From Caryophanales bacterium UBA3668 (GTDB lineage Bacteria > Bacillota_I > Bacilli_A > RFN20 > CAG-826): a stretch of 17,301 nt of DNA. The stretch covers positions 1 to 17,301 of the forward strand of contig DFJP01000031.1 of the NCBI GenBank assembly GCA_002373085.1. Direction: 5' to 3'. Position numbers and translations under genes: made by a program. This document shows positions 6,627 through 15,259 of the stretch, in pieces; positions within the stretch are counted from its first letter, which is position 1; each line of letters opens with the position of its first letter. A model generated the notes under the pieces. The model did no database searches. It was not told the origin of the DNA and saw only the letters and a list, made by a program, of their open reading frames with translations.

Positions 6627-7502
6627 ATGATTTATGTAGTAATGGGACCAACTTGTAGCGGTAAAACCGAAGTTGCTAACGCAATCATGGATAAACTTGG
6701 TTGTGAAGCGATTAATTTTGATGCATTCCAAATCTATAAAGATATGAATGTTGGAACTTCAAAATTAGAACAAAGTGATCCACATTACACAAAATATCAT
6801 CTCCTAGATATTGTTCCGCCAAGTGAATCATTCTCGGTTATGCAATTTCAAAAACTTGCTAGAGAAGAAATATCTAAGGCACTTAGTAAAAACAAAAATG
6901 TCGTACTAGTGGGTGGAACAGGTTTATATCTTAGAGCGACTATATACGATTATGAATTTGAAGTAGAAGAAGCTAGAGATGATTCTGATTTAGAAAAGTT
7001 AGATAATCATACTTTGTATGAAATGCTTCAAAAACTCGATTATGAAGCTAGTTTAAAGATTCACGAGAATAATCGCAAGCGTCTACTTAGAGCGGTATCA
7101 ATGATTAGAAGTAGTGAACTAACTAAATCAGAAAGAATCAATTCTCAAAAGCACGAAATAATCTATCCGGAAATAAAACTTCTATTTTTATCTCCAAATC
7201 GTGATATCCTATATGAAAAAATTAATTCAAGAGTTATCGACATGGTAAATAATGGATTGGTCGATGAAGTGAAATCACTTTTAGAAAAATATGACCTATC
7301 CATCACCGCTAGACAAGGAATCGGATATAAAGAAATAATCGACTTCCTACATGGGAATTGTTCTTTAGATGATGCAATTGTGCTTATTCAAAAGAGAACA
7401 AGGAACTACGCTAAACGTCAAGTAACCTTCTTCAAGAATCAGTTTGAATACGAATTATTTGAAACAAAAGAAGAGTTACTAAAATCGATCAAGGGGGAAT
7501 AG
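6627..7502 (+). CDS. miaA: tRNA dimethylallyltransferase
   Basis: Transfers the dimethylallyl group of DMAPP to N6 of A37 in tRNAs reading UNN codons, producing i6A, the MiaB substrate. Seen: P-loop GPTCSGKT (7-14), catalytic Asp in NFDAFQIY (D32) followed by MNVGTSK, VGGTGLY (95-101), the Arg-rich middle with NNRKRLLRA, and TARQGIGYKE (about 226-235). The 291 residues are near family length. The frame is open upstream to a TTG at 6609, but that lies in the terminator U tract and would add non-conserved residues. ATG 6627 puts the P-loop at the usual distance from the N-terminus. No Shine-Dalgarno is present. Its neighbours are ricA (terminated) and fhs, which starts 3 nt after the stop and is surely cotranscribed. 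Confidence 0.95.
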   Translation: MIYVVMGPTCSGKTEVANAIMDKLGCEAINFDAFQIYKDMNVGTSKLEQSDPHYTKYHLLDIVPPSESFSVMQFQKLAREEISKALSKNKNVVLVGGTGLYLRATIYDYEFEVEEARDDSDLEKLDNHTLYEMLQKLDYEASLKIHENNRKRLLRAVSMIRSSELTKSERINSQKHEIIYPEIKLLFLSPNRDILYEKINSRVIDMVNNGLVDEVKSLLEKYDLSITARQGIGYKEIIDFLHGNCSLDDAIVLIQKRTRNYAKRQVTFFKNQFEYELFETKEELLKSIKGE

Positions 7503-7505
7503 ATA

Positions 7506-9122
7506 ATGTTAGACATTTATCAAATTGCTGAAAAAGCAGGTATCAAAAAAGAATATGTCATACCTTATGGATTAGATAAGGCCAAAATTGATTTAAAAAT
7601 CAAAGATGAACTCAAAGATAAGAAAGACGCTAAACTCGTTTTAGTTACTGCTATTACACCTACTAAAGCTGGAGAAGGCAAAACAACAACTACAATTGGT
7701 CTGCATGATGGATTAAGAAGAATTGGAGTTAAATCCTTAGCAGTTTTACGTGAGCCTTCTTTAGGACCTGTGTTTGGTGTTAAAGGTGGTGCGGTTGGTG
7801 CTTTAAAATCTACAATTGTTCCTAGTGATGATATCAATCTTCACTTTACAGGAGATTTCCACGCATTAACTTCCACAATTAATTTAATCTCCGCAATTAT
7901 TGAAAATAGTGTTTTTCAAGGTAATTTACTTAATATCAATCCAGATCGTATTGTTTGGACTAGAGCCCTTGATATGAATGACCGTTCACTTCGTGAAATT
8001 ACAGTCACAAGTTCTGATTCTAAGCATTCAATTACTCATAAATCAGAATTTGTTATTACAGTTGCTAGTGAACTTATGGCTATCTTCTGTATCGCTAACG
8101 ATGAAGAAGAGTTCTTAAATAGAACTGAAGATATCATTGTTGCCTATACATATGATGAGAAGCCAATCACTGTTAGAGATTTACATATCCGTGGTGCTAT
8201 TTATAAATTAATGCACGCAGCGATGAACCCTAACCTTGTTCAAACTCTTGAAGCAAATCCAGTATTAGTCCATGGTGGACCATTTGCGAATATTGCTCAT
8301 GGATGTAATTCAGTTGCTGCCACTAAACTCGGATTAAAACTCGCTGATGTAGTTGTTACTGAGGCTGGCTTCGGTGCTGACCTAGGTGCAGAAAAATTCT
8401 TAGACATTAAATGCCAAAGAGCTGGCTTAAAACCAGATGCAGTAGTGGTTGTTGCTACTGTAAGAGCTCTTAAACTTCATGGTGGAGTTAAATTCGATGA
8501 TTTAGATAAAGAAAATATCGAAGCGATGAAAGCAGGTATTTGTAATCTAAAGAAACATGCGGAAAATATGAAAGGATATGGTATCCCAGTTATTATTTCT
8601 GCTAATAGATTCCCAAGCGATACAGATGCTGAATTAAAAGAATTAAAAGCGTGGTGTGTTTCTAACGGATATAGATTTGCACTTAATGAAGGTGCAATTA
8701 AAGGCTCCGAAGGAGCAGTGGAACTCGCGACTGCAGTAAAAGATATTTTAGACAACGAAAAATCTAACTATAAGCCTTTATATCCTATTAATGATGATAA
8801 TTATTCAATCAAAGATAAGATCGAAAAGATTTCTAAAGATATTTATGGAGCAGGTAATGTTGTTTATACCGATCTTGCTAATGAACAAATTGCTCAATAT
8901 GAGAAAATGGGCTATAAGGGATTAGCGGTTTGTATGGCTAAAACACCAAACTCCATTACTGATGATGCTAAAGTGCTTGGTGCTCCTACTGGATTTACAA
9001 TCACAGTTAGAGAAGTTAGATTATCTGCAGGAGCAGGATTTATCGTTCCTCTTACTGGTGCTGTTATGACTATGCCAGGACTTCCAAAGGTTCCAGCAGC
9101 AGTTAAAATGGAAGCAAAATAA
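7506..9122 (+). CDS. fhs: Formate-tetrahydrofolate ligase
   Basis: ATP-dependent synthesis of 10-formyl-tetrahydrofolate from formate and tetrahydrofolate, feeding purine and fMet-tRNA synthesis. Conserved parts: TPTKAGEGKTT (51-61, ATP loop), REPSLGPVFGVKGGA (82-96), NLHFTGDFHA (111-120), HGGPFANIAHGCNS (256-269), EAGFGADLGAEKF (286-298), and MTMPGLPKVPA (521-531). The 538 residues are about 20 fewer than Moorella Fhs, because the extreme C-terminal tail is missing. Some usually conserved residues differ: the glycine-rich GGGYAQVVPM-like loop is GALKSTIVPS here (98-107), and the Trp-containing folate-pocket segment before KGGEGG reads NEGAIKGSEG (394-403). It may therefore belong to a separate Fhs subfamily. 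A strong Shine-Dalgarno AAGGGGG (7491-7497) precedes the ATG, and a terminator follows. Confidence 0.93.
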   Translation: MLDIYQIAEKAGIKKEYVIPYGLDKAKIDLKIKDELKDKKDAKLVLVTAITPTKAGEGKTTTTIGLHDGLRRIGVKSLAVLREPSLGPVFGVKGGAVGALKSTIVPSDDINLHFTGDFHALTSTINLISAIIENSVFQGNLLNINPDRIVWTRALDMNDRSLREITVTSSDSKHSITHKSEFVITVASELMAIFCIANDEEEFLNRTEDIIVAYTYDEKPITVRDLHIRGAIYKLMHAAMNPNLVQTLEANPVLVHGGPFANIAHGCNSVAATKLGLKLADVVVTEAGFGADLGAEKFLDIKCQRAGLKPDAVVVVATVRALKLHGGVKFDDLDKENIEAMKAGICNLKKHAENMKGYGIPVIISANRFPSDTDAELKELKAWCVSNGYRFALNEGAIKGSEGAVELATAVKDILDNEKSNYKPLYPINDDNYSIKDKIEKISKDIYGAGNVVYTDLANEQIAQYEKMGYKGLAVCMAKTPNSITDDAKVLGAPTGFTITVREVRLSAGAGFIVPLTGAVMTMPGLPKVPAAVKMEAK

Positions 9123-9159
9123 AAAAGTTTAAGAAAATTTTTAAAAAAATCACAAAATC

Positions 9160-9190
9160 TCCCTCTTTATTAATATGAGAGGGATTTTTT
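9160..9190 (+). terminator. fhs terminator whose right arm is the next gene's ribosome binding site
   Basis: TCCCTCT (9160-9166) pairs with AGAGGGA (9178-9184), a perfect 7-bp stem around TTATTAATATG, followed by six T (9185-9190) directly before the ATG at 9191. The right arm contains GAGAGGG (9177-9183), an excellent Shine-Dalgarno 7 nt before that ATG. In read-through RNA the hairpin would hide the ribosome binding site. A weak promoter (ATCACA 9149-9154, TAATAT 9171-9176) can also be drawn here, but it would start transcription inside the Shine-Dalgarno. Confidence 0.8.
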
Positions 9191-11287
9191 ATGAAAACTT
9201 TATTATTACAAAATTTAACTAAGAGATATCTAATCAAAAAAGATAAGTATTTCACTGCTTTAAAAGCTACAAATATTTCCTTTGATTCAACTGGGTTAGT
9301 AGCAATAGTGGGCAAATCAGGAAGCGGAAAATCCACGTTGCTTAATCTAATTGCTAGGATTGATACTCCTTCAGATGGAGATATCTTTTTGAATGGAAAA
9401 TCGTATAAGACATTTAAGAAAAAGCGGATAGAGGAGTTCTATAACAAAGATATTGGAATAGTGTTTCAAAGTTATCATCTATTTGAAGATAAGTCAGTTA
9501 TATTTAATGTTGAATTGCCTTCTTTAATCGGCGGAATAAATAAGAAAAAAGCAAAAGAAAAGGCGACAAATATATTAGAAAAAGTTGGAATAAATAGGAA
9601 CCAATTCGAGCAAAAAGCAAGTCTACTTTCAGGAGGAGAAAAGCAACGTGTCGCTATTGCTAGAGCAATAATAAATTCTCCAAAAATTATATTGTGTGAC
9701 GAACCTACAGGAGCGCTTGATTCTAAGAACTCTAAACAAGTTATGGATATTATAAAAAAGCTAAGCAAAGAGCAATTAGTTATCATGGTATCACACAACC
9801 TACAAATAGTTAATGAATACGCGGATAGAATTATTGAAATTGCGGATGGCCAGATTGTAAAAGATACTACAAAAAATAAGTGCCAAGAAGTAGGGACAAC
9901 GGAAACTAAAAAACACAATTCTTCAAATTCTTGGATCGATAAATTTGCGTCTAGTAACTATAAAAAAAGAGCATTGCGAAATATCCTTAGTTCAGTTGCG
10001 TTAACCATCTCTTTATCTATGCTATATTTAGTTGTTGGATTCATGACAAACAAAGACAGCTCAATTAGAAATGCATGTTATCGACAATTTGATTTTGGTG
10101 CTGGAACTGTGTCTTTAGAAGAGAAGACAATGAGCAGTGGAACATTATCTTTAACTAAGTCAACTAGACCATCTTTAGACTCATTAACTTCAAATTTGAA
10201 AATTTCAGAAAAATATGAGATTTGCTTAAATTACTCGGCAATTCTACCACAAAATATTCGAATTTTATATGATAATGAAGTAATTGAAGATTTGGTTTTT
10301 ACTCCAATTTACTCTTTTGACGACACTCATATTGATAAAGATTTACTAGTAGAAGGTAGACTCCCAAACACCGATAGTTTTGGTGAGATCGTGATTAACG
10401 AAACCGCTGCTCGAGTTATATCTTCCTCGATAAAGAAAGACGCTATTAATGAGTATTTGTATTTAAATCATTCTATTGAGACTAACTATATAAATGAATA
10501 CGAAGAATACATAAGTGATACATTCTATTTGTATAAAGAAATTCAGATAGTTGGAGTGGTCAAAGAAATCAACTATCTTCCGTCTCCCAAAATCTATTAT
10601 TCTTATAGTGCATTTGAAGAATTTAGTAAAGAATATGTTCTTGAAAATCTATCAACCTACAACAATTCAAAAACTACATGGTATGATAGAGTGGCTCAAG
10701 CTGAAGATTATTCACCATTATCTTCGTATTCATACTCGCTATTTTTAAAGGATTATAGAGATAGAGAATACCCATTTTTGGAAGATGTTTTTACTGATGG
10801 TTTGGTGTATTCTTCTTCCTCTATTTTATTAACTAATTCGCTCTTTAATTTCCTATCAGTTGCGGAGTATGGAGTTCTTCTATTTTTGATTATCGCTTTT
10901 ATTGGTACGGTTTTGATTTTAAGTATCATGTCATTTACCAATTTTTCAGAAGATCACAGGAGTAGCGCAATCCTTACTTCAATTGGAGCGTCTCAAGAAC
11001 AAATTGAAGAAATCTATTTAGAAGAGTCTTTTATAAATGGCTTCTTATCTTTTCTATTATCAATCCCAATATCAATAGGTGTATCTAAACTGATAAATCA
11101 TATTGTTCATCTATTTATTGATATTGAATCTTTAATTTCGATTCCTCTTTTTGAGTTTTTAGGGATGAAGTTTTTATTTCCAATTACCGTTTTCCTTATA
11201 ACTTTGATTGTTATGATGTTTTCTACCATTATCCCTATTTATTTTTCTAAAAGAAAAAGTATTAAAGGAGAGTTACAAAGTTTATGA
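9191..11287 (+). CDS. MacB-type ABC transporter, fused ATPase and FtsX permease (smaller partner)
   Basis: 698 residues. The N-terminal ATPase (about 1-225) has every catalytic motif: Walker A GKSGSGKST (41-49), Q-loop Q93, signature LSGGE (146-150), Walker B IILCDE (166-171), EPTGALD, and switch H202. After a polar linker comes membrane helix 1 (about 262-286), an extracytoplasmic domain of about 270 residues (287-557) rich in Ser and Tyr with two Cys (C296, C345), then helices at about 558-582, 616-640 and 661-684 with the FtsX-like loop AILTSIGASQEQI (593-605). This is the MacB arrangement of mechanotransmission ABC proteins. With no outer membrane expected, it may move peptides or lipoproteins or act in sensing or resistance; the substrate is not shown. 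Its TGA overlaps the next ATG (ATGA), so the two are translated together. ATA codons for Ile are frequent, unlike in recA. Confidence 0.88.
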   Translation: MKTLLLQNLTKRYLIKKDKYFTALKATNISFDSTGLVAIVGKSGSGKSTLLNLIARIDTPSDGDIFLNGKSYKTFKKKRIEEFYNKDIGIVFQSYHLFEDKSVIFNVELPSLIGGINKKKAKEKATNILEKVGINRNQFEQKASLLSGGEKQRVAIARAIINSPKIILCDEPTGALDSKNSKQVMDIIKKLSKEQLVIMVSHNLQIVNEYADRIIEIADGQIVKDTTKNKCQEVGTTETKKHNSSNSWIDKFASSNYKKRALRNILSSVALTISLSMLYLVVGFMTNKDSSIRNACYRQFDFGAGTVSLEEKTMSSGTLSLTKSTRPSLDSLTSNLKISEKYEICLNYSAILPQNIRILYDNEVIEDLVFTPIYSFDDTHIDKDLLVEGRLPNTDSFGEIVINETAARVISSSIKKDAINEYLYLNHSIETNYINEYEEYISDTFYLYKEIQIVGVVKEINYLPSPKIYYSYSAFEEFSKEYVLENLSTYNNSKTTWYDRVAQAEDYSPLSSYSYSLFLKDYRDREYPFLEDVFTDGLVYSSSSILLTNSLFNFLSVAEYGVLLFLIIAFIGTVLILSIMSFTNFSEDHRSSAILTSIGASQEQIEEIYLEESFINGFLSFLLSIPISIGVSKLINHIVHLFIDIESLISIPLFEFLGMKFLFPITVFLITLIVMMFSTIIPIYFSKRKSIKGELQSL

Positions 11288-14073
11288 TCGATTTTCTTAA
11301 TGTGTCTAAAGAATATAACGGACGAAAAGTCCTGAATAATATCAAATTAAAACTCCCTAGATATGGACTTGTGATTATTAACGGTCCTTCTGGATGTGGA
11401 AAATCTACTTTATTAAATGTCTTATCTTCCTTATTGGACTTTGATGGAGATATCTCTTTTGATGGAAGAAAATATAAAGATATGTCCTCTAGTGAGAAGG
11501 AATCGATGCGCAATAAAAGGATTGGTTTTGTCTTCCAAGATTATAAGCTTTTTGAATTTGAAACAGTGCGTTCAAACATCCTTCTTTCAATCGATATGAG
11601 TAGTAGCGATAAAGAGAAGAAAAAAGCAAAAAGAGTGGAGGACCTACTTAAATTAGTGGGTTTGTTTGAGAAAATTAATGAGCCAATTTCTTCGTTATCT
11701 GGAGGAGAAAAACAAAGAGTCGCAATATGTAGAGCAATCGCTAATTCGCCACCTCTATTATTAGCAGATGAACCTACCGGAAACCTTGATGAAACTAATA
11801 GTGAAATGGTTATGGAATTATTAAAAAAGATTAGCGCCTCTTCTTTAGTGGTAATGGTCTCTCACGATGAAGAATTAACTAGTAAGTATGCGGATAGAAT
11901 CATAAGGATGAAAGACGGAAGGGTTATTTCAGATAAATATCAGAATAGAAACAAGCACAAGGAATATCTTCCGGTCTTAAAACTTAAATATGATGATAAG
12001 AAAAGAGACTTGCCATTTAAGTTTTTGCTTCACCATACGACTAACTCCATAAAAAGAAGAAAATGGAGAACGATGTTTATTAGTGTTTCTACTTCTTTAG
12101 GCCTTATTGGAGTGGGACTAGCTAGCACACTTAGAGAAATAATTTCTACAAATGTATATCGAAGTTATTCATCAATTCTCGATAGTGACAAATTAGTGAT
12201 CTCCACAAAGACACCTAACATCAGTAAAGACATTATTTCTTCAGCGTCATTAGAAGAAGTATATGATTCAATAGATGGGGATAAAGCAGTAAAAAGAATC
12301 GGGGTCTACTATTGGAATGCTGATTATTTATTTCCAACCGAAAACTATTTATCTTTAGATAACGATGTCACTAAACCTATTGGGCCATACTCATCAAGTT
12401 ATATAAATGAGTTTGAATTACTGGAGAATAGCACTAACGAAATATATCCAAATCAAATAGATTCGCTTGATGAAAATGAGATTGTTTTAGCAATGCCTAT
12501 GCTAGTGGTAAATGAGCTTTGCTACCAATTAGGAATTACTAGAACAACAAAGTCGCTTTCTAATTATCTCCAATATCATGAAGTAAATATGAAGTTTTGC
12601 TTTGCAAATGAAAGTTGGGGATATGAAGCTCAAATACCTATAAAACTGAAAGGCTTTATTCTATCTAGTAGGACTTTGATATATCACTCTAACCCATTAT
12701 GGAATGAATATATTTTAGAGGGAGAGTGCCATTTACCTTCCACCGATAAGATTAACACGAATAGTGAATATCCATGGGCGTTAATCAAGTCTTATTATGT
12801 AGACTTCAATAGTGGTAGAGATGACTTTCTAATTTCCAAAAGGTTTTCAATTGAAAACGAATCACTAGATTATGAGATATTAGATAAGAAATATTGCCCA
12901 CTTCTATATGAAGGCAGTCAAACTTATAACTGCTCAAAAGTAATGATTGTTCATAGAACAAACAAAGATGATATCCCATCTTATGTTGCTGACTACTGTA
13001 AAAAAAGTACCTTGGGAGTGTATGAAGTAACATATGGAACAAGTTCTGGATACTCAATATTTGGTCAAAGCTTAATGATGGGTTTTTCTCGATCAACTTA
13101 TTTATCCGTGGATGAAGTCTTAATTGAGGATGTTAATGACAACATGTCCTATATCAAATATGAAGATTCTTATAATGCTTCTTTACCAGCAGAAATCATC
13201 GAAGGACACTTTTCCAAAAGCAGTATTAACGGCTTCTCCTTTGACCCCCATTATCGAGTAATAACAGGTAGGGAACCCGCTAATTTCCAGGAAATCCTTA
13301 TTAGTGAAGGCCTAAGAAATCGATTAAAAATTGAAAATCCGATTAATAAATTCATCTACCTATCTTTCCCGGTAAAAGAGACTCTATTATCAAATGGTTA
13401 TGTTTCTAGAGAGTTTGAAGTTGCTTCCTTAAAAATAGTTGGAGTAACTGATAGCGCTAAAGTAACTATCTCTCATAAAGAAGCATGGTCAATTCTTTTC
13501 TTTCAAGTAATGCTTGGAATATCGACTTTTGAATTGAGAATAAGTAATTTAGCGTTACGAATTAGTGAAGGGAACGAAGAACAAATAATTAATAAAATTA
13601 ATAGAGCATTCCCTCATCTATCAGTGAACGCTCCTTTAAAAGAAGTTAAAGGTAGTGTTGATAAGATATGTAACTACATTGAGATAATCATGCTAGCGGT
13701 ATCAATCACAAGTGTCTTGATTGCCAGTCTCATTTTGTTTATTTGCAACTATCTACATTTTGTAGAAATCAAAAAAGATGTTGGATTAGTGAGGTGTCTA
13801 GGCGCTAAAGAAAAAGAGAGTAGAAAATTTGTTTATTTTCATTCTCTAACGATGACTGGATTATCGTTTTTATTCTCTAGTTTGGAGTTAATTGCTGCTT
13901 CACTTATTTTGTCTAAAACATTTGCGAAAACTTTATATATAGAGTCAATCTTTATCCTTAACCCAATGTCGTTCATTTATATGTTACTTGTAGCGCTTTC
14001 TATATCTTTGCTTAGTTCATTAATGATTAGCACAAAGATATCAAAATTAAATCCAATTGAATGTCTCCAATAA
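11284..14073 (+). CDS. MacB-type ABC transporter, fused ATPase and FtsX permease (large-ectodomain partner)
   Basis: 929 residues, with the same architecture as the preceding gene. The N-terminal ATPase has Walker A GPSGCGKST (34-42), Q85, LSGGE (138-142), Walker B LLLADE (158-163), EPTGNLD, and H194. Helix 1 is at about 264-286, followed by a very long extracytoplasmic domain (about 287-798, some 510 residues with about six Cys), then helices at about 799-823, 855-879 and 898-918 with the FtsX-type loop GLVRCLGAKEKE. Both ATPase sites appear competent, so the pair could form a heterodimer with two unlike ectodomains. Typical MacB is about 650 residues, and the excess is nearly all ectodomain. 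The ribosome binding site AAAGGAG (11264-11270) is inside the previous gene. No sensor kinase, regulator or peptide gene is adjacent. Its function remains unassigned. Confidence 0.87.
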   Translation: MIDFLNVSKEYNGRKVLNNIKLKLPRYGLVIINGPSGCGKSTLLNVLSSLLDFDGDISFDGRKYKDMSSSEKESMRNKRIGFVFQDYKLFEFETVRSNILLSIDMSSSDKEKKKAKRVEDLLKLVGLFEKINEPISSLSGGEKQRVAICRAIANSPPLLLADEPTGNLDETNSEMVMELLKKISASSLVVMVSHDEELTSKYADRIIRMKDGRVISDKYQNRNKHKEYLPVLKLKYDDKKRDLPFKFLLHHTTNSIKRRKWRTMFISVSTSLGLIGVGLASTLREIISTNVYRSYSSILDSDKLVISTKTPNISKDIISSASLEEVYDSIDGDKAVKRIGVYYWNADYLFPTENYLSLDNDVTKPIGPYSSSYINEFELLENSTNEIYPNQIDSLDENEIVLAMPMLVVNELCYQLGITRTTKSLSNYLQYHEVNMKFCFANESWGYEAQIPIKLKGFILSSRTLIYHSNPLWNEYILEGECHLPSTDKINTNSEYPWALIKSYYVDFNSGRDDFLISKRFSIENESLDYEILDKKYCPLLYEGSQTYNCSKVMIVHRTNKDDIPSYVADYCKKSTLGVYEVTYGTSSGYSIFGQSLMMGFSRSTYLSVDEVLIEDVNDNMSYIKYEDSYNASLPAEIIEGHFSKSSINGFSFDPHYRVITGREPANFQEILISEGLRNRLKIENPINKFIYLSFPVKETLLSNGYVSREFEVASLKIVGVTDSAKVTISHKEAWSILFFQVMLGISTFELRISNLALRISEGNEEQIINKINRAFPHLSVNAPLKEVKGSVDKICNYIEIIMLAVSITSVLIASLILFICNYLHFVEIKKDVGLVRCLGAKEKESRKFVYFHSLTMTGLSFLFSSLELIAASLILSKTFAKTLYIESIFILNPMSFIYMLLVALSISLLSSLMISTKISKLNPIECLQ

Positions 14074-14074
14074 T

Positions 14075-14095
14075 TTTCTCTTTGTAAAAGAGGAA
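14075..14095 (+). other. Hairpin between the ABC pair and ychF
   Basis: CTCTTT-GTA-AAAGAG (14078-14092) is a perfect 6-bp stem with a 3-nt loop, extended by a wobble and two A-T pairs to 14075-14095. It starts 2 nt after the ABC stop. No T run follows, so it is at best a weak terminator. Its loop and right arm coincide with the likely -35 of ychF. Confidence 0.5.
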
Positions 14096-14109
14096 CGTTT
14101 GCATATAAT
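14082..14109 (+). promoter_or_regulatory. Promoter of ychF-ispF
   Basis: TTGTAA (14082-14087, 4 of 6), 16-nt spacer, then perfect TATAAT (14104-14109). Transcription would begin near 14116, giving a leader of about 28 nt that contains the ychF Shine-Dalgarno AAAGGAA. The -35 sits within the hairpin after the ABC genes. Confidence 0.7.
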
Positions 14110-14143
14110 ATACTTTGATAATAATCAAAAGGAATATTAAAAG

Positions 14144-15259
14144 ATGGGTTTAAAAGCAGGAATAGTAGGATTACCAAATGTTGGAAAATCAACACTCTTT
14201 AATGCGATTACTAATTCGCACGTTGAAGCTGCTAACTATCCATTCGCAACAATCAATCCAAATACAAGAATTGTCGCTGTCCCAGATGAGAGACTTGATT
14301 TCTTAGTCGATGTCTTCAAACCTGAGAGAACAATTCCTGCAACGATTGAATTTTACGACATTGCTGGTTTAGTCAGAGGTGCCTCCAAAGGAGAAGGCCT
14401 TGGCAATCAGTTCTTATCGCATATTCGTGAATGTGATGCGATTGTGGAAGTAGTACGTTGCTTTAAAAACGCGGATATTATCCACGTTGAAGGTGATGTT
14501 GATCCAATTAGAGATATTGAAGTTATTAATCTTGAACTCGTTATGGCGGATTTAGATACCGTTACTAAACGTATTGAAAAGATTGAGAACAAAGCTCGTA
14601 TCTTGAAGGATAAAGAATCAGTTATGGAGATGTCAGCATTATCTCCACTTAAAGAAGCCTTAGAACAAGGCCTTGCCGCTAGAACAGTTCATTTAACTAG
14701 CGAACAAGAAGAAGTAGTGAAGAACTACCATTTGTTAACAAAGAAATCAATTATCTATGTCGCTAACGTCGGAGAAGATGATTTAGTGGATATTGATAAC
14801 TGTGAACTTTATAACATTGTTAAAGATTACGCGACTAAAGAAGGAAACGAAGTTATTCCTGTTAGCTGTGAAATCGAATCACAACTCTCTGAACTTCCAA
14901 AGGAAGAAAGAGCAGAATTCTTAAAGGATTTAGGAATCTCTGATAGTGGCTTATCTCGCTTAATCAAAGCGACATATAAATTATTAAATTTATCAACATT
15001 CTTCACTGTCGGTCCTGATGAATGTCGTGCATGGACATTTAAAAATGGAATGAGCGCTCCTAACTGTGCTGGAGTTATTCATACCGACTTTGAAAAAGGA
15101 TTTATCTGCGCTGAAGTATACACTTATGATTCAATTCATGAGTTAGGAAGTGAAGCAGCAGTTAAAGAAGCTGGTAAATTAAAAACTGAAGGAAGAGGAT
15201 ATTTCCCTAAAGATGGAGATATCATGTTCTTCAAATTCAATGTCTCAGGTAAGAAATAA
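14144..15259 (+). CDS. ychF: Redox- and ribosome-associated ATPase YchF (OLA1 family)
   Basis: Obg-like P-loop protein that prefers ATP to GTP, binds ribosomes and is linked to stress and redox responses. G1 is GLPNVGKST (9-17). The switch segment ANYPFATINPN (30-40) follows, then the G3-like DIAGLVRGASKGEGLGNQFL segment beginning near residue 69, in which the usual catalytic Gln is replaced, as in the family. The G4 position reads NVGE instead of NKxD, the known reason for relaxed nucleotide preference. A helical insertion follows (about 125-200), and a TGS domain lies at the C-terminus (about 285-368). The 371 residues are normal. It has its own promoter and Shine-Dalgarno, and its TAA overlaps the ispF ATG by one base. 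Confidence 0.96.
   Translation: MGLKAGIVGLPNVGKSTLFNAITNSHVEAANYPFATINPNTRIVAVPDERLDFLVDVFKPERTIPATIEFYDIAGLVRGASKGEGLGNQFLSHIRECDAIVEVVRCFKNADIIHVEGDVDPIRDIEVINLELVMADLDTVTKRIEKIENKARILKDKESVMEMSALSPLKEALEQGLAARTVHLTSEQEEVVKNYHLLTKKSIIYVANVGEDDLVDIDNCELYNIVKDYATKEGNEVIPVSCEIESQLSELPKEERAEFLKDLGISDSGLSRLIKATYKLLNLSTFFTVGPDECRAWTFKNGMSAPNCAGVIHTDFEKGFICAEVYTYDSIHELGSEAAVKEAGKLKTEGRGYFPKDGDIMFFKFNVSGKK

Noticed and set aside
9475..9918. 147-codon open frame on the minus strand within the first ABC gene
   Set aside because: It lies opposite the conserved ATPase motifs, has no ribosome site and its product matches nothing I know; it is a shadow of the coding strand. The other minus-strand frames were rejected for the same reason.
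9191..14073. The ABC pair as part of a mobile element or bacteriocin cluster
   Set aside because: No transposase, integrase, direct repeats, tRNA target, precursor peptide or immunity gene is present on either side.
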